The notes beneath the pieces were generated by a model. That model was not told the origin of the DNA and did not search any database. It saw only the letters and a list, made by a program, of their open reading frames with translations. Below are positions 40,821 through 56,787 of a stretch of 64,000 bases of DNA, piece by piece. Position 1 is the first letter of the stretch; each line of letters begins with the position of its first letter. The DNA is taken from contig NZ_CP071859.1 in the NCBI RefSeq assembly GCF_023716665.1, positions 2,170,001 to 2,234,000 on the forward strand, given 5' to 3'. Position numbers and translations under genes: made by a program. The stretch comes from Vibrio sp. SCSIO 43135. GTDB lineage: Bacteria; Pseudomonadota; Gammaproteobacteria; Enterobacterales; Vibrionaceae.

Positions 40821-40994
40821 GGAAGACCTTTCTCTCTACTCCCCCGCTTTATTGCGAGAGATACAAATTCGGAATTTATGCGTGATGGATTAAAGCATAT
40901 AAAATGCCAACTGTAGACAAAAAACTGGTTGTACCTATTTCCTGTATGGATATCTCACGCACAAGCTAATGAAACCAGAGCATATTTTCGCCGC

Positions 40995-41789
40995 TTAGTT
41001 TAATTCATCGGGGAAAAACAGCGGCCCAATTGGTACCCTTGGTAATTCAAAACTACTTGGGTAATCTACATCAACAAGATAGAGCCCTTCAGCCTTGGCC
41101 GTTGCCCCCGCAAGCTTTCTATCTTTTTCAGCCAATAGCCATTTGATCCATTCTGGAGATTGTTCTCCTCGCCCTACGGCGATCAAGCTACCGGTAATAT
41201 TTCGGACCATATGGTGAACAAAAGCGTTAGCCTTGATATCGATAACAACGTAATCGCCGTGACGGCTCACGTTTAAGTGCATAATATTACGCCAAGGGCT
41301 ACGTGACTGGCAATGAACGGCTCTAAAGGACGTGAAGTCATTCTCACCTAAAAGGTACTGCCCTGCTTGATGCATTTTTTCGACATCAAGGTCTCCATGA
41401 TAATGACTCACCCCCGATGACAGGATCCCCGGACGATAAGCGTGATTATATATCACGTAGCGATAGCGCCTTGCTGTGGCTGTAAATCGTGCATGAAAGT
41501 CTTCAGGTACTTCTTTTGCCCAGCGAACAGCAATATCACGTGGCATATTTGCATTGACTCCCATAGTCCACGCTGCCACTTTTCGTACTGATGTGGTATC
41601 AAAGTGGACAACTTGCCCTGTCCCATGAACACCCGCATCCGTACGCCCAGCGCATTGAACTTCGACCGGATGGTTCGCAACAATACTTAAAGATTTCTCC
41701 AGTTCTTCCTGAACACTTTTGACATCTCTTTGACGCTGCCAGCCATAATACTTTGTGCCGTCATATTCGATACCTAGGGCAATTCTCAT
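40995..41789 (-). CDS. truA: TruA, tRNA pseudouridine synthase A
   Basis: Makes pseudouridine at positions 38-40 of many tRNAs. 264 residues; catalytic Asp in [20 protein letters not shown], and [15 protein letters not shown] and [10 protein letters not shown] near the end. Start at [20 protein letters not shown] (41789), the standard N-terminus; an in-frame extension to 41861 would run through the hubP terminator. It lies downstream of hubP in the asd-hubP-truA-accD order shared with Pseudomonas asd-fimV-truA. Confidence 0.95.
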   Translation of the reverse strand: MRIALGIEYDGTKYYGWQRQRDVKSVQEELEKSLSIVANHPVEVQCAGRTDAGVHGTGQVVHFDTTSVRKVAAWTMGVNANMPRDIAVRWAKEVPEDFHARFTATARRYRYVIYNHAYRPGILSSGVSHYHGDLDVEKMHQAGQYLLGENDFTSFRAVHCQSRSPWRNIMHLNVSRHGDYVVIDIKANAFVHHMVRNITGSLIAVGRGEQSPEWIKWLLAEKDRKLAGATAKAEGLYLVDVDYPSSFELPRVPIGPLFFPDELN

Positions 41790-41861
41790 GTTCGCTTTAC
41801 TCTTGAAATTGGGGCGAGCAGTATAATAGGAATTGTTACTGATTTCTAACCGACAAAACAA

Positions 41862-41887
41862 AAATAGGCAGCCTAAGCTGCCTATTT
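41862..41887 (-). terminator. hubP terminator
   Basis: AAATAGGCAGC/GCTGCCTATTT with a 4-base loop, then TTTTGTTTTG on the minus strand, 14 bases after the hubP stop and before truA. Confidence 0.88.
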
Positions 41888-41900
41888 GGTTTACTTTAAC

Positions 41901-46919
<5,019 letters not shown>

Positions 46920-47171
46920 ATAAGGCTCAGCTATGTGCTTAATAAGAATAAAATTATAGAGATCTGTTAAATATATCGGATTAGGCGAGCAAAACTATAG
47001 GCCTCAAGGCAAAAAATGTGTTGCTGGCGCAATAATCGCAGTAATCTCACATTAAAGTTAGGCCAATTGGATGATTTGTGTACCTAGCTCTGCTCAAGTT
47101 GTGAATTACAACGACTTATGGCTAAAGTCTTACTGATTTGAACCAGAATTGATTTTTGTCTTACCTAGTAC
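46920..47171. other. Region upstream of hubP
   Basis: About 250 non-coding bases between asd and hubP. On the minus strand TATAAT (46953-46958) may be a -10 for hubP, but no good -35 accompanies it. Nothing else is identified. Confidence 0.4.
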
Positions 47172-47200
47172 AAAAAAACCTCGCATATTGGCGAGGTTTT
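47172..47200 (-). terminator. asd terminator
   Basis: AAAACCTCGC/GCGAGGTTTT with a 6-base loop, then seven T on the minus strand, just after the asd stop. Confidence 0.9.
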
Positions 47201-47227
47201 GAAGCTAAATCAGATGAGATTCAATAC

Positions 47228-48241
47228 TTAGAAGTAGTCTCGAATCAACACTTCTGCAATTTGTACCGCGTTAGTCGCAGCACCTTTACGTACGTTATCA
47301 GCTACTACCCAAAGGTTAACACCACTATGGTGGCTAATATCATTGCGGATACGGCCAACTTGAACGTGGTCTTTACCACCAGCATCACGTACTTGGGTAG
47401 GGAAATCGTCACCGAAAAATACTTCGATTCCATCTGTTTGATCTAGCAGACGTGTAACTTCTTCAGCATCAATTGGAGAACGTGTTTCGATATGAATCGC
47501 TTCCGCATGGCCGTAAAACACAGGCACACGAACACAGGTTGGGTTGACCATAATCGATGGATCATTGAAGATTTTCTGCGTTTCCCACACCATTTTCATT
47601 TCTTCTTTGGTGTAACCGTTTTCCATAAACTTATCGATTTGAGGAATACAGTTAAACGCAATTTGCTGAGAGAAGTTTTCCGCTTCTGCAGGCATACCAT
47701 TTAGCAGCTTGGCCGTCTGGCCTGCTAGTTCATCAATACCCGACTTTCCAGCACCCGAGACTGACTGATAGGTTGATACGTTGATACGCTCAATACCCAC
47801 TGCGTCATGAATTGGCTTCAGCGCTACTAACATCTGAATCGTAGAGCAATTAGGGTTAGCGATGATATTGCGGTTACGAAACTCTGCAATAGCTTCTGGG
47901 TTTACTTCCGGTACAACAAGCGGAATGTCGTACTCGTAGCGGTAGTGTGAAGTGTTATCAATCACCACAACACCTTCGTCAGCAGCAACCGGTGCCCACT
48001 TTTCAGAAAGCGCACCACCCGCTGAAAATAGCGCGATGTGAACTTGAGACCAATCAAACTCTTCTACATTCTGAACTTTGATGGTTTTACCATTGAAACG
48101 GTAAGTCTTACCTTCGCTGCGCTCGCTCGCAAGCAAGTGCAGTTCGCCAATCGGGAATTTGCGTTCTTGCAACACTTCTAGGATGGTTTCGCCGACTGCT
48201 CCAGTCGCACCCAAAACCGCAATATTAAACTCTTGGCTCAT
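47228..48241 (-). CDS. asd: Aspartate-semialdehyde dehydrogenase (second paralogue, Usg position)
   Basis: A 337-residue ASADH converting aspartyl phosphate to aspartate semialdehyde for lysine, threonine, methionine and cell-wall diaminopimelate. NADP motif [12 protein letters not shown], active-site Cys in [10 protein letters not shown], and [16 protein letters not shown]. It lies where E. coli has usg, a homologue that lost the Cys; here the residue is kept, so activity is likely. The ATG 48241, after GAGGTAAGTG, is preferred over a GTG one codon earlier. Overlaps pdxB by 17 bases. Confidence 0.93.
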   Translation of the reverse strand: MSQEFNIAVLGATGAVGETILEVLQERKFPIGELHLLASERSEGKTYRFNGKTIKVQNVEEFDWSQVHIALFSAGGALSEKWAPVAADEGVVVIDNTSHYRYEYDIPLVVPEVNPEAIAEFRNRNIIANPNCSTIQMLVALKPIHDAVGIERINVSTYQSVSGAGKSGIDELAGQTAKLLNGMPAEAENFSQQIAFNCIPQIDKFMENGYTKEEMKMVWETQKIFNDPSIMVNPTCVRVPVFYGHAEAIHIETRSPIDAEEVTRLLDQTDGIEVFFGDDFPTQVRDAGGKDHVQVGRIRNDISHHSGVNLWVVADNVRKGAATNAVQIAEVLIRDYF

Positions 48242-49370
48242 CACTTACCTCGATTTGAAAACCTAATTTTTCCAGTGGGGCTAAATTACACGATGGTGTC
48301 CCAGTCACTGTTACTGCACTGTATTCACGCCTATCCCAATACTGCTTACGCATCAGGTCGAAAGAACCAGGAGTGGCAATTTCGCGACGGAATAAGGCAT
48401 CGTCTTTACGCACATCATAGATTAATTGCGTTATGTTGTGCAGACTCGCTTCATCCCATGCTCGATCTAAGACCAAATTCGGCACTGGAGCCGTTGGTAA
48501 CAAGTCGGAGGCTTGGGCACGTAAATCTCGGCCAATGAACTCACAATAACTATTAAAAATCATTGTCGTCCCTCTGGCTTTCCCCTCTAAACCATAGCCT
48601 GCAACGTGAGGGGTGGCGAATGCTAACAGAGGTAAGAGCTCCATATCAACTTCTGGCTCATATTCGAATACATCTAGCGCCGCAACAAAGCCATCATTTT
48701 TTAGCAAGCGATGTTTCAAAGCCGTGTTATCAACAATTGGACCACGAGCAGCATTAATCAGTATTTGATCGCTACGTAAGTTAGACAACACTTGCTCATC
48801 GATCAGGTGGTGGGTAGGAAAATCTCCGTCTTTAGTCAATGGAGTGTGCACGGTAATCACGTCCGCTTGCTCGAGCAGCTGGTCTAGAGGAGTAAATTCA
48901 CGGCTATCGCCTTGTTGCTGCTTAGGTGGATCGTTGATCAATACTTTCAAGCCAATGCCGCCTAACGCTTTCGCTAAATACGAACCAACTTGGCCAGCAC
49001 CGATAATGCCCACCGTTTTATCAAATACCGAAAAGCCTTTTTGCTGGGCCAACACCATCAATACGCTGAACGCGTATTCCGCAACACCCACTTTGTTACA
49101 CCCAGGAGCAGCTGTGAAGAAGATACCTTTTTCCTTCAGCAAGGCTTGGTCAACGTGATCCATACCTGCGGTCGCAGTGCCAACAAACTTCAACTTGTTG
49201 GCTTTCGATAATAACTGCTCATTCACTTTGGTTACCGAACGAATCATTAATGCGTCTACATCAATCAAGTCATCGGCGGTAAGCGTTCTACCAGGTTTAA
49301 GCACTACTTCGCCCAACTGGCTGAATAACTGCTCAGCATAAGGCATGTTTTCGTCAATAATAATTTTCAT
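48225..49370 (-). CDS. pdxB: PdxB, erythronate-4-phosphate dehydrogenase
   Basis: Second enzyme of pyridoxal-phosphate synthesis. 381 residues; NAD-binding [17 protein letters not shown], the arginine region [11 protein letters not shown], and catalytic His in ATPHVAGYG, with the extra C-terminal dimerisation domain of PdxB. Start at [16 protein letters not shown] (49370); the in-frame extension to 49529 passes through the FarS-like terminator. The pdxB-asd(usg) order is also that of E. coli. Confidence 0.96.
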   Translation of the reverse strand: MKIIIDENMPYAEQLFSQLGEVVLKPGRTLTADDLIDVDALMIRSVTKVNEQLLSKANKLKFVGTATAGMDHVDQALLKEKGIFFTAAPGCNKVGVAEYAFSVLMVLAQQKGFSVFDKTVGIIGAGQVGSYLAKALGGIGLKVLINDPPKQQQGDSREFTPLDQLLEQADVITVHTPLTKDGDFPTHHLIDEQVLSNLRSDQILINAARGPIVDNTALKHRLLKNDGFVAALDVFEYEPEVDMELLPLLAFATPHVAGYGLEGKARGTTMIFNSYCEFIGRDLRAQASDLLPTAPVPNLVLDRAWDEASLHNITQLIYDVRKDDALFRREIATPGSFDLMRKQYWDRREYSAVTVTGTPSCNLAPLEKLGFQIEVSDEPRV

Positions 49371-49463
49371 ATCGGTAATCGAGTAAGAATAGTTCGAAAA
49401 GATTGCTTGGATTGTGCAAAAAAGCACAAGTGGTGTCGAGCATATAATGAGTAGAGCAGGTAT

Positions 49464-49536
49464 AAAAATGCCCGGCTCACTCGAGCCGGGCAAACATCCA
49501 GAACAAAAGGATCTTGTCCCGCTCTCCATGGGACAA
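49464..49536 (-). ncRNA. farS: FarS-like sRNA from the fabB 3' UTR
   Basis: A 73-base candidate ending in the fabB terminator. Two stem-loops: TTGTCCC/GGGACAA (49514-49520, 49530-49536) at the 5' side and a perfect 10-bp TGCCCGGCTC/GAGCCGGGCA terminator (49469-49492, loop 4) followed by five T. In V. cholerae FarS is an RNase E-processed fatty-acid-regulated sRNA from the fabB 3' UTR that represses fadE genes. The position, the two-hairpin shape and terminator fit that; the exact 5' end is inferred. It is also the terminator of fabB. Confidence 0.68.
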
Positions 49537-49623
49537 AGTCTGCGTCTGTTCGATTAACTAGATACAACACTAGCCAATCAAGCTCTGGAAACTGGCGTGC
49601 TCTGTTCGAGCATCATTCAGTTT

Positions 49624-50835
49624 TTAGCCTTGGTACTTCTTGATTACTAGTGTCGCGTTTGTACCACCAAAACCAAAGCTGTTAGACATAACCGTTGTTA
49701 GCTCTTGATCGCGCTTTTCAGTCACGATATCTAGGCCTTCAGCCGCTTCGTCTAGGTTTTCTACGTTAATGCTTGGTGCGATAAAGTTGTTATCTAGCAT
49801 TAGCGCTGAGTAAATTGCTTCATGAACACCTGCAGCACCCAATGCGTGACCAGTCATCGCTTTAGTTGCTGAGATTGCAGGGCTCTTACCAGCGAAGACC
49901 TCTTGGATTGCACCAAGTTCTTTCACGTCACCGACAGGTGTTGATGTACCGTGCGTGTTTACATAATCAACAGAGTCAACGTCTTGCATTGCCATCTTCA
50001 TACAACGCACAGCACCTTCACCAGATGGTGCTACCATGTCGTAGCCGTCTGAAGTTGCGCCGTAACCAACGATTTCACCGTAAATTTTCGCGCCACGAGC
50101 TAGTGCGTGCTCTAATTCTTCAACCACTAGCATACCGCCGCCACCAGAGATAACGAAACCGTCACGATCTGCATCGTAAGTACGTGATGCTTTATCTGGA
50201 GTTTCGTTGTACTTAGTAGATAGCGCGCCCATCGCATCGAACATCATGGTCAGAGACCAATCTAGTTCTTCACCACCACCTGCGAATACAACGTCTTGCT
50301 TACCAAGTTGGATAAGCTCCATTGCGTGCCCGATACAGTGTGCTGAAGTTGCACATGCAGAACTCATTGAGTAGTTCACACCGCGGATTTTAAATGGAGT
50401 TGCCAAACATGCTGAAACTGTAGAAGCCATCGTACGTGGAACCATGTAAGGGCCTACACGCTTTACGCCTTTCTCACGAAGAATATCCACTGCGTTCACT
50501 TGGTTTAGTGAAGACGCACCGCCCGAACCTGCCACAATACCAGTGCGCTCGTTCGATACTTGTTCTTCAGTTAGGCCAGAGTCTGCAATCGCCTGTTCCA
50601 TCGATAGGTAAGCAAACGCTGCTGCGTCGCCCATAAAGCGCATTTTTTTGCGATCAATATGGTCAGCAGGGTTCATTTTTAGGTTACCCCAAACTTGAGA
50701 ACGCAGGCCATTTTCTTTGAACTGCTCTGAAGCTGTGATACCTGACTTCCCTTCTTTAAGAGACGCTAAAACTTCTTCGACGTTGTTACCGATACTTGAA
50801 ACAATACCCATACCGGTGATTACGACTCGTTTCAT
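49624..50835 (-). CDS. fabB: FabB, beta-ketoacyl-ACP synthase I
   Basis: Elongates saturated and the key unsaturated acyl-ACP intermediates. 403 residues, thiolase fold; catalytic Cys in [15 protein letters not shown], His in [12 protein letters not shown] and [13 protein letters not shown], and the phenylalanine loop FGFGGTN. Monocistronic, divergent from mnmC. In vibrios fabB is fatty-acid controlled (FadR); the region between fabB and mnmC has only half-site-like TGGTC sequences, so I do not assign an operator. Confidence 0.97.
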   Translation of the reverse strand: MKRVVITGMGIVSSIGNNVEEVLASLKEGKSGITASEQFKENGLRSQVWGNLKMNPADHIDRKKMRFMGDAAAFAYLSMEQAIADSGLTEEQVSNERTGIVAGSGGASSLNQVNAVDILREKGVKRVGPYMVPRTMASTVSACLATPFKIRGVNYSMSSACATSAHCIGHAMELIQLGKQDVVFAGGGEELDWSLTMMFDAMGALSTKYNETPDKASRTYDADRDGFVISGGGGMLVVEELEHALARGAKIYGEIVGYGATSDGYDMVAPSGEGAVRCMKMAMQDVDSVDYVNTHGTSTPVGDVKELGAIQEVFAGKSPAISATKAMTGHALGAAGVHEAIYSALMLDNNFIAPSINVENLDEAAEGLDIVTEKRDQELTTVMSNSFGFGGTNATLVIKKYQG

Positions 50836-50963
50836 GTGACAATCCTAATAATTCAAAATTCCGCTAGATAATAACTAAGAAGACCAACAAAAGTGGTCAG
50901 CTTTCCCATAAATTCGTACAATCTCACCTTATATACCGCAGTTTCTCACAGAATTCACACATT

Positions 50964-52982
50964 ATGACTTCTATAACCAATGCACAGCTCGATTGGAATG
51001 AATCAGGAACACCTGTATCCGATCAATTTGACGATGTTTATTTTTCCAATGTAAACGGCCTCGAAGAGACCCGATACGTTTTTCTCACTCAGAATCATCT
51101 ACCGCAAAGATGGCAAGAATATGACCAACGTCGATTTACCATTGGGGAAACGGGGTTTGGGACTGGCTTAAATTTCCTTGCGACTTGGCAATGGTTCGAC
51201 GCATTCAGACAAGCCAATCCAGACGCTAAGCTCCAAGAGCTGCATTTCATTAGCTTTGAAAAGTATCCGCTCAGTATCGAAGATTTAGCAAAAGCTCATG
51301 AGGCATGGCCTGAATTAGCCGAGTACGCAAAAAAGCTGCAACGCCACTACCCTATCGCCGTTCCCGAGTGCCATCGAATTGTGCTTGAAGACGGCGCCAT
51401 CACTTTGGATCTGTGGTTCGGTGACATCAAAGACTGTATGCCACTAGTTCCAACAACCCAACGTGGCTTAATTGATGCGTGGTTCTTGGATGGCTTTGCA
51501 CCAAGTAAAAACCCTGAAATGTGGAACCAAACCTTATTCAATAACATGGCGAAACTGGCAAAGCCAGAAGGCACCTGCGCCACATTTACCGCGGCTGGTT
51601 TTGTCCGTCGAGGACTAATCGAAGCTGGCTTTGAGATGAAAAAAGTCAAAGGTTTTGGCACTAAACGAGAAATGATCGCAGGCTCAATGAAACAAGCCTT
51701 ACAGTTTAGCAATATTGCGCCCTACTATGATCGAACCGCAACCGAGCATCTTAAGGATGTCGCAATCATTGGTGGGGGTATTGCCAGCGCAACTCTGGCT
51801 AAGACGCTAGCACGAAGAGGCATAAATGTTAGCCTCTATTGCGCCGATAAAAAACCAGCACTAGGCGCATCGGGCAACAAGCAAGGGGCGGTATACCCAC
51901 TACTTAACGGTACTCATACCGGCGTGTCTCGTTTGTTTGCGCCGGGAATGCTATTCGCACGCCAATTCGTAGAGCAGTGCGCAGATACCATTGAATTCGA
52001 CCATGATTGGTGCGGTGTAACCCAATTAATGTGGGATGACAAAACCAAAACAAAACTCAGCAAAATGATGGAAGGAAACTTTCCAGCATCTCTCATTGAA
52101 AAACTGTCGGCTGAAGAGACGAATCAAATACTGGGTTTACCTGTCGATATGGACAGCATCCACTATCCACTTGGCGGCTGGCTTTGCCCAGCCCAGCTAA
52201 CCCAGAACCTCATTGCCGAATTAGAAAACACTCAAAAGCTCAGCGTTCACTACCAACATGAAGTTGAGTCACTAAACTTCGACCAAGACTCACAACGCTG
52301 GTCACTATCGACTCAACAAGGTCACTTTGAGCATCAAGCAGTCGTCATCGCAAACGGTCATCAGTTCGACCAATTTGTGCAGAGCCAGCATCTACCGCTT
52401 GGTAAAGTGAAAGGACAAGTGAGCCACATACCTACCTCAAACAACCTCCAACAGCTCAAAACTGTATTGTGTTACGACGGATACATGACACCGCATAATC
52501 CGAATAATCATCAGCATTGTATCGGTGCAAGTTACGACAGAAGCCATATTGACCAAGAATTCGATCCGCAGGCGCAAGTCGATAACGCAGCAAAACTCAA
52601 AAGTTGCTTACCAAAACAAGCTTGGGTTGACGATGTAGACACCAGCGGCAACCAATCGCGCCAAGGCGTAAGGTGTGTAAGCCGAGATCACTTACCCTTC
52701 GTAGGAAATGTCGGTGACTTCGAGCAGATCAAACGTCAATACGCTGATCTGTCTCAGCAAACCGAAGAGCATATTAAGCCTATTGCCCAATATGATAATT
52801 TGTACTGTTTCGTAGGATTAGGCTCTCGTGGCCTTAGTTCTGCACCTTTGATGGCTGAAGTGTTAGCGTCGCAAATGTGTGGCGACCCGCTGCCACTACC
52901 TGTTGATATGCTCGAAGGGATCCACCCGAGCAAGATGTGGGTAAGAAAGCTGAAAAAAGGCAAGGCTCTGACCGAGCTGTAA
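50964..52982 (+). CDS. mnmC: MnmC, bifunctional tRNA mnm5s2U biosynthesis enzyme
   Basis: Converts cmnm5(s2)U34 of tRNA to mnm5(s2)U34. 672 residues: an N-terminal SAM methyltransferase (MnmC2) with [15 protein letters not shown] near residue 63, and a C-terminal FAD oxidoreductase (MnmC1) with [21 protein letters not shown] near residue 268. Both halves look complete. Divergent from fabB, as in E. coli. Confidence 0.96.
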   Translation: MTSITNAQLDWNESGTPVSDQFDDVYFSNVNGLEETRYVFLTQNHLPQRWQEYDQRRFTIGETGFGTGLNFLATWQWFDAFRQANPDAKLQELHFISFEKYPLSIEDLAKAHEAWPELAEYAKKLQRHYPIAVPECHRIVLEDGAITLDLWFGDIKDCMPLVPTTQRGLIDAWFLDGFAPSKNPEMWNQTLFNNMAKLAKPEGTCATFTAAGFVRRGLIEAGFEMKKVKGFGTKREMIAGSMKQALQFSNIAPYYDRTATEHLKDVAIIGGGIASATLAKTLARRGINVSLYCADKKPALGASGNKQGAVYPLLNGTHTGVSRLFAPGMLFARQFVEQCADTIEFDHDWCGVTQLMWDDKTKTKLSKMMEGNFPASLIEKLSAEETNQILGLPVDMDSIHYPLGGWLCPAQLTQNLIAELENTQKLSVHYQHEVESLNFDQDSQRWSLSTQQGHFEHQAVVIANGHQFDQFVQSQHLPLGKVKGQVSHIPTSNNLQQLKTVLCYDGYMTPHNPNNHQHCIGASYDRSHIDQEFDPQAQVDNAAKLKSCLPKQAWVDDVDTSGNQSRQGVRCVSRDHLPFVGNVGDFEQIKRQYADLSQQTEEHIKPIAQYDNLYCFVGLGSRGLSSAPLMAEVLASQMCGDPLPLPVDMLEGIHPSKMWVRKLKKGKALTEL

Positions 52983-52989
52983 AATTGAA

Positions 52990-53013
52990 AACGCCTCGAT
53001 TCATCGAGGCGTT
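52990..53013. terminator. Terminator after mnmC
   Basis: AACGCCTCGAT/ATCGAGGCGTT with a 2-base loop. The T tract is weak on both strands. Confidence 0.65.
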
Positions 53014-53091
53014 AATTCGTCAAGGTATTATAGCATCTAACCATTTCTAATTTAGCGTTAATTCATAAATGGCGCTAAATTGGAAAGCCTA

Positions 53092-53616
53092 CTAAGCAAG
53101 TTTAGCCACTGCCTGTTTAAGCTCCGCTGCAATTTCGTCGTTGCTCACCGCACCTGTTTCGAAATTGAAGTTGTCGTAGAAGCTTGGTACTGAAACCGAT
53201 GCTTTTACGTTGCCACCAAAATAAGGTGCGGAACCCACTGCAGCAGCCAATACATTTTGAGCTCCGCCTGGGCCTGGTGATGTAGCTAGGTAAACCGCTG
53301 GTTTGTTCTTAAACACTTCACGGTCAATACGGGTCGCCCAATCGAATAGGTTTTTGTACGCCGCAGGGTAATGGCCATTGTGCTCTGCAAACGAGATAAC
53401 AAACGCATCCGCCTCAGCCAAATCATTCAAGAAACCTAGCGCACCTTCCGCCTGGCCAATTTCTTTTTCCAGATCTTCACTAAACATTGGCACTTGATAG
53501 TTATTGATATCTAATACAACTACTTCAGCACCTTCGACTAAGTTTGCTGCATAAGTAGCCAAGGCTTTATTAATAGAAGTTGAACTGGTTGATGCTCCAA
53601 ATGCGATAACTTTCAT
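53092..53616 (-). CDS. NADPH-dependent FMN reductase family protein
   Basis: A 174-residue flavodoxin-like oxidoreductase. The phosphate-binding start (AFGASTSSTSINKALATYA), the PAAYKNLFDWATRI segment and LATSPGPGGAQNVLAAA are the FMN_red signatures. Likely FMN- and NAD(P)H-dependent reduction of quinones or azo/nitro compounds; the true substrate is unknown. Stands alone. Confidence 0.85.
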   Translation of the reverse strand: MKVIAFGASTSSTSINKALATYAANLVEGAEVVVLDINNYQVPMFSEDLEKEIGQAEGALGFLNDLAEADAFVISFAEHNGHYPAAYKNLFDWATRIDREVFKNKPAVYLATSPGPGGAQNVLAAAVGSAPYFGGNVKASVSVPSFYDNFNFETGAVSNDEIAAELKQAVAKLA

Positions 53617-53733
53617 GGTGTTGCTCCTGTTGACTCGTTTCTTGTTATCTAGAATAACGGAGTACAGATTTTCAACAACCGTAATTTTCGCATCAAGTTA
53701 TTCAATATTTTCGAACAAGAGTTAGCGCGCTCT

Positions 53734-53997
53734 TTAGGCTTGGCTTTGCAGCTCTTGCCATAAATCTTGAACAATGATGCGATCCGCTGGAGTCAACTCA
53801 CTGCGTGCGTCTTCAAGGCTTTGTTCAATTCGCTGCTTTAGTACATCTAGCTCTGCAATACCATCCTCTTCACAAGAAGCGGCAGAAAGAGAGATATGAC
53901 CACGCAGATAACCACCGGCAAACAACTCATCATCTGAAGCGCTCTGTATGCGCGCATCAATCATATCCAGTAGTTTTTCTTCAAATTCAATAATCAT
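53734..53997 (-). CDS. YfcL family protein
   Basis: An 87-residue acidic, mostly helical protein of the YfcL family with no known function. Conserved segments are FEEKLLDMIDARI and a central FAGGYLRGHISL. The neighbourhood fabB-mnmC-yfcL-epmC matches E. coli. Confidence 0.88.
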   Translation of the reverse strand: MIIEFEEKLLDMIDARIQSASDDELFAGGYLRGHISLSAASCEEDGIAELDVLKQRIEQSLEDARSELTPADRIIVQDLWQELQSQA

Positions 53998-54045
53998 TGT
54001 CGTCTCTTTATATTTTTAGATTGGGTATCCGTAACATCATAGCGT

Positions 54046-54576
54046 TCAAGCAACCTTGAAGTGGCTAATATCGAGTTCAGGAACCTCGTAATACTGGCGC
54101 AAAGCATCTGAAAGCATTTTAACTCTTGGCGGGATGCCCTGCTCAAATATACTTTCAACTTCACGATAGACCTTATTCATAAAGCCCAATCGATCTGGCT
54201 CAAAATCGCCGTGTAGGTTGTCACAACTTACGTTAAAAGGAAAGCCAGCGCTCGTGGCTAATATCCACTCATAAGCCTGAGGACGAATTTCTACTTTCTC
54301 GAACTCGGCTTGTACTGCTTCTGTCCTTCCATCTGGCTCATACCAGTACCCAAAATCTTCCATTAGCCTTCTTTCCGGACCTGCTACACACCAATGCGCA
54401 ATTTCGTGTAACGCAGATGCATAAAAACCACGAGCAAAAATAATGCGATGGTGTGGCACTTTCTCGTCGGCAGGCAGATAGATAGGCTCATCCCCACCCA
54501 ACTCCAACTTAGTGTTGAACTGGGGGTAAAATGTGTCGTTAAAGATTGTCACTAAGTCTTGGTATTCGTGGCTCAT
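54046..54576 (-). CDS. epmC: EpmC, elongation factor P hydroxylase
   Basis: Hydroxylates the beta-lysylated lysine of EF-P (EpmA/EpmB pathway). 176 residues; conserved metal-binding-like HEIAHWCVAGPERR near residue 60, and GDFEPDRLGFMNKVY. Fits YfcM family length and sits after yfcL as in E. coli. epmA and epmB are not in the window. Confidence 0.92.
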   Translation of the reverse strand: MSHEYQDLVTIFNDTFYPQFNTKLELGGDEPIYLPADEKVPHHRIIFARGFYASALHEIAHWCVAGPERRLMEDFGYWYEPDGRTEAVQAEFEKVEIRPQAYEWILATSAGFPFNVSCDNLHGDFEPDRLGFMNKVYREVESIFEQGIPPRVKMLSDALRQYYEVPELDISHFKVA

Positions 54577-54791
54577 AGCATGTCTAGCGTAGTGAATGAC
54601 AGCAAAAACGCATTTTCCCTTTTTTAGCTGATAAGGTAAAGCTATTGTATGGGGTATAACATTAGATTATGTAATCTGAAAAACGATTTCGTCAGTATAA
54701 AATCTCATTCGTCTAAAAACGTATTTACCACTACACTCTCGCCTTTCTTATTCCCTTTACTGGTTTGCCAGTAAGTTTTGAGTACCTCATT

Positions 54792-55415
54792 ATGCTACTA
54801 AGTGTTTTGTATATCATTGGCATCACGGCAGAAGCCATGACAGGCGCATTGAGCGCTGGTCGACGCAAAATGGACTGGTTCGGAGTTATGCTGGTTGCAA
54901 GTGCAACAGCTATAGGTGGTGGTACAGTACGAGATATTCTGCTGGGGCACTATCCACTTGGTTGGGTCGAAAACCCACAGTTTTTGGTGATTACCTGTAT
55001 TGCAGGCGTTTTGACCACAGGGTTTGCAAAATGGGTAATTAAACTGAAAGGCCTATTTATTCGCCTTGATGCACTTGGGCTGATCGTATTCAGTATCATT
55101 GGTACTAAAGTCGCTATGGGAATGGGCCATCACGCGCTGATCTGTATGGTGGCAGCTCTCGTCACCGGTGTGTTTGGTGGATTACTGCGAGATTTGATCT
55201 GCCGCCAAACTCCTCTTGTACTGCACGAAGAGCTGTATGCGTCTGTTGCATTGATTGCTTCAGGACTCTACTTGGGTCTATTGGAGTTGGGGGTAAATGA
55301 CGTTACCGCGACCATCTCTACCCTTGTTGTGGGCTACGCACTTCGTATGGCAGCAGTGCGATTTAAATGGCGCCTACCTTCATTTCAACTAGAAGCGGAA
55401 AGCTCTATTCACTAA
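54792..55415 (+). CDS. Trimeric intracellular cation channel (TRIC/UPF0126) family membrane protein
   Basis: A 207-residue protein with about seven membrane helices and the duplicated glycine-rich motif typical of UPF0126/YadS-type proteins (AIGGGTVRDILLG; VTGVFGGLLRDLI). Bacterial TRIC homologues conduct cations. I start at MLLSVLYIIGITAEAMTG (54792); the TTG at 54765 is only an in-frame alternative. It lies between epmC and aroC. Confidence 0.85.
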   Translation: MLLSVLYIIGITAEAMTGALSAGRRKMDWFGVMLVASATAIGGGTVRDILLGHYPLGWVENPQFLVITCIAGVLTTGFAKWVIKLKGLFIRLDALGLIVFSIIGTKVAMGMGHHALICMVAALVTGVFGGLLRDLICRQTPLVLHEELYASVALIASGLYLGLLELGVNDVTATISTLVVGYALRMAAVRFKWRLPSFQLEAESSIH

Positions 55416-55463
55416 CTGAATAGACAACCCCACGGCTCAGCGAAACTCAGGCACATAAATGCA

Positions 55464-55499
55464 AAAAAGCGCTACTATAAAGTAGCGCTTTTTCTTTTA
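55464..55499. terminator. Bidirectional terminator between the TRIC gene and aroC
   Basis: AAAAAGCGCTACT/AGTAGCGCTTTTT with a 4-base loop and T tracts on both strands between convergent genes. Confidence 0.93.
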
Positions 55500-55507
55500 G
55501 CTGGAGA

Positions 55508-56593
55508 TTAAATCTTTGGCGTTTCCGTGGTCACACCAAAGTTTTGACCTCGGTGGCGCAGCAAGTGATCCAACAACACAATTGCTAGCATAGCTTCCGC
55601 GATTGGCACAGCTCGAATACCGACACAAGGATCATGACGACCTTTAGTAATCAGCTGAGTCGGTTCACCTGTTTTGGTAATCGTCTCACCTGGTACAGTG
55701 ATACTTGACGTTGGCTTCAACGCAATGTTTGCGACAATTTCTTGACCAGTAGAAATACCGCCGAGAATTCCGCCAGCATGGTTACTTGCGAAACCTTCTG
55801 GTGTAAGCGGATCACGGTGTTCGCTGCCTTTTTGCTTAACCACATCAAAGCCGTCACCAATTTCAACACCTTTTACCGCATTAATGCTCATCAACGCATG
55901 GGCGATATCTGCATCTAAACGGTCAAAGATTGGCTCACCTAAACCAACAGGGACGTTGGTCGCAACAACCTGCAGTTTGGCACCAATTGAATCGCCTTCC
56001 TTTTTCAGGTCGCGGATCAGTTGGTCAAACGCATCTACTTTATCCGCATCTGGGCAAAAGAACGCATTGTTCTCAATCTCATCCCAATCAACTTTGTCGA
56101 TGGATACGTCACCCATTTGAGACAAGTACGCACGCACCTGAACGCCGAACTCTTGCTCAAGATATTTCTTAGCGATGGCACCTGCCGCCACTCGCATTGC
56201 GGTTTCGCGTGCAGAAGAGCGACCACCACCACGGTAATCACGGACGCCGTATTTCTGGTGGTAAGTATAATCGGCGTGACCTGGGCGGAACTTGTCTTTG
56301 ATTTCCGAGTAATCTTTTGAGCGTTGGTCGGTATTTTCGATCAGTAGGCCAATCGATGTACCTGTTGTTTGACCTTCAAAAACACCGGAAAGGATTTTTA
56401 CTTCATCAGGTTCACGACGCTGCGTTGTGTAGCGTGATGTGCCAGGACGACGACGGTCGAGATCTTTTTGAAGATCTGCTTCTGTAATTTCAAGCCCTGG
56501 TGGGCACCCGTCGACGATACATCCTAGTGCGATACCGTGACTTTCTCCGAACGTGGTCACTCGGAAATGTTGTCCGATACTGTTTCCTGCCAT
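55508..56593 (-). CDS. aroC: AroC, chorismate synthase
   Basis: Last enzyme of the shikimate pathway, making chorismate with reduced FMN. 361 residues; all three signatures are visible: [37 protein letters not shown], and [18 protein letters not shown]. prmB lies upstream; an in-between terminator separates them, so aroC has its own promoter. Confidence 0.97.
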   Translation of the reverse strand: MAGNSIGQHFRVTTFGESHGIALGCIVDGCPPGLEITEADLQKDLDRRRPGTSRYTTQRREPDEVKILSGVFEGQTTGTSIGLLIENTDQRSKDYSEIKDKFRPGHADYTYHQKYGVRDYRGGGRSSARETAMRVAAGAIAKKYLEQEFGVQVRAYLSQMGDVSIDKVDWDEIENNAFFCPDADKVDAFDQLIRDLKKEGDSIGAKLQVVATNVPVGLGEPIFDRLDADIAHALMSINAVKGVEIGDGFDVVKQKGSEHRDPLTPEGFASNHAGGILGGISTGQEIVANIALKPTSSITVPGETITKTGEPTQLITKGRHDPCVGIRAVPIAEAMLAIVLLDHLLRHRGQNFGVTTETPKI

Positions 56594-56735
56594 TACTTCC
56601 TCAATTGCTGCCAGTATTCATTGCCACAGTGAGCATATGCCTACTGACGTTACTCTCTATTCTTCGTGATTTCATAGTGGCTTTATTGCCCAATGATGTA
56701 AACCCCTAATGAGGTACAAAAGTGGCTTTTGCCGC

Positions 56736-56770
56736 AATAAAAAACGCCAGCATTACAATGCTGGCGTTTT
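56736..56770 (-). terminator. prmB terminator
   Basis: AAAACGCCAGCATT/AATGCTGGCGTTTT with a 2-base loop, then TTTTATT on the minus strand, about 18 bases after the prmB stop. Confidence 0.88.
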
Positions 56771-56787
56771 CGATTCACTATGAATAA

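Noticed and set aside
49371-49529. In-frame N-terminal extension of pdxB
   Set aside because: It would run through the fabB terminator and FarS-like RNA, and PdxB proteins begin at MKIIIDENM.
50836-50963. FadR or FabR operator between fabB and mnmC
   Set aside because: GACCA/TGGTC half-sites are present with a wrong spacing (7 bases) for FadR, and no FabR palindrome is found.
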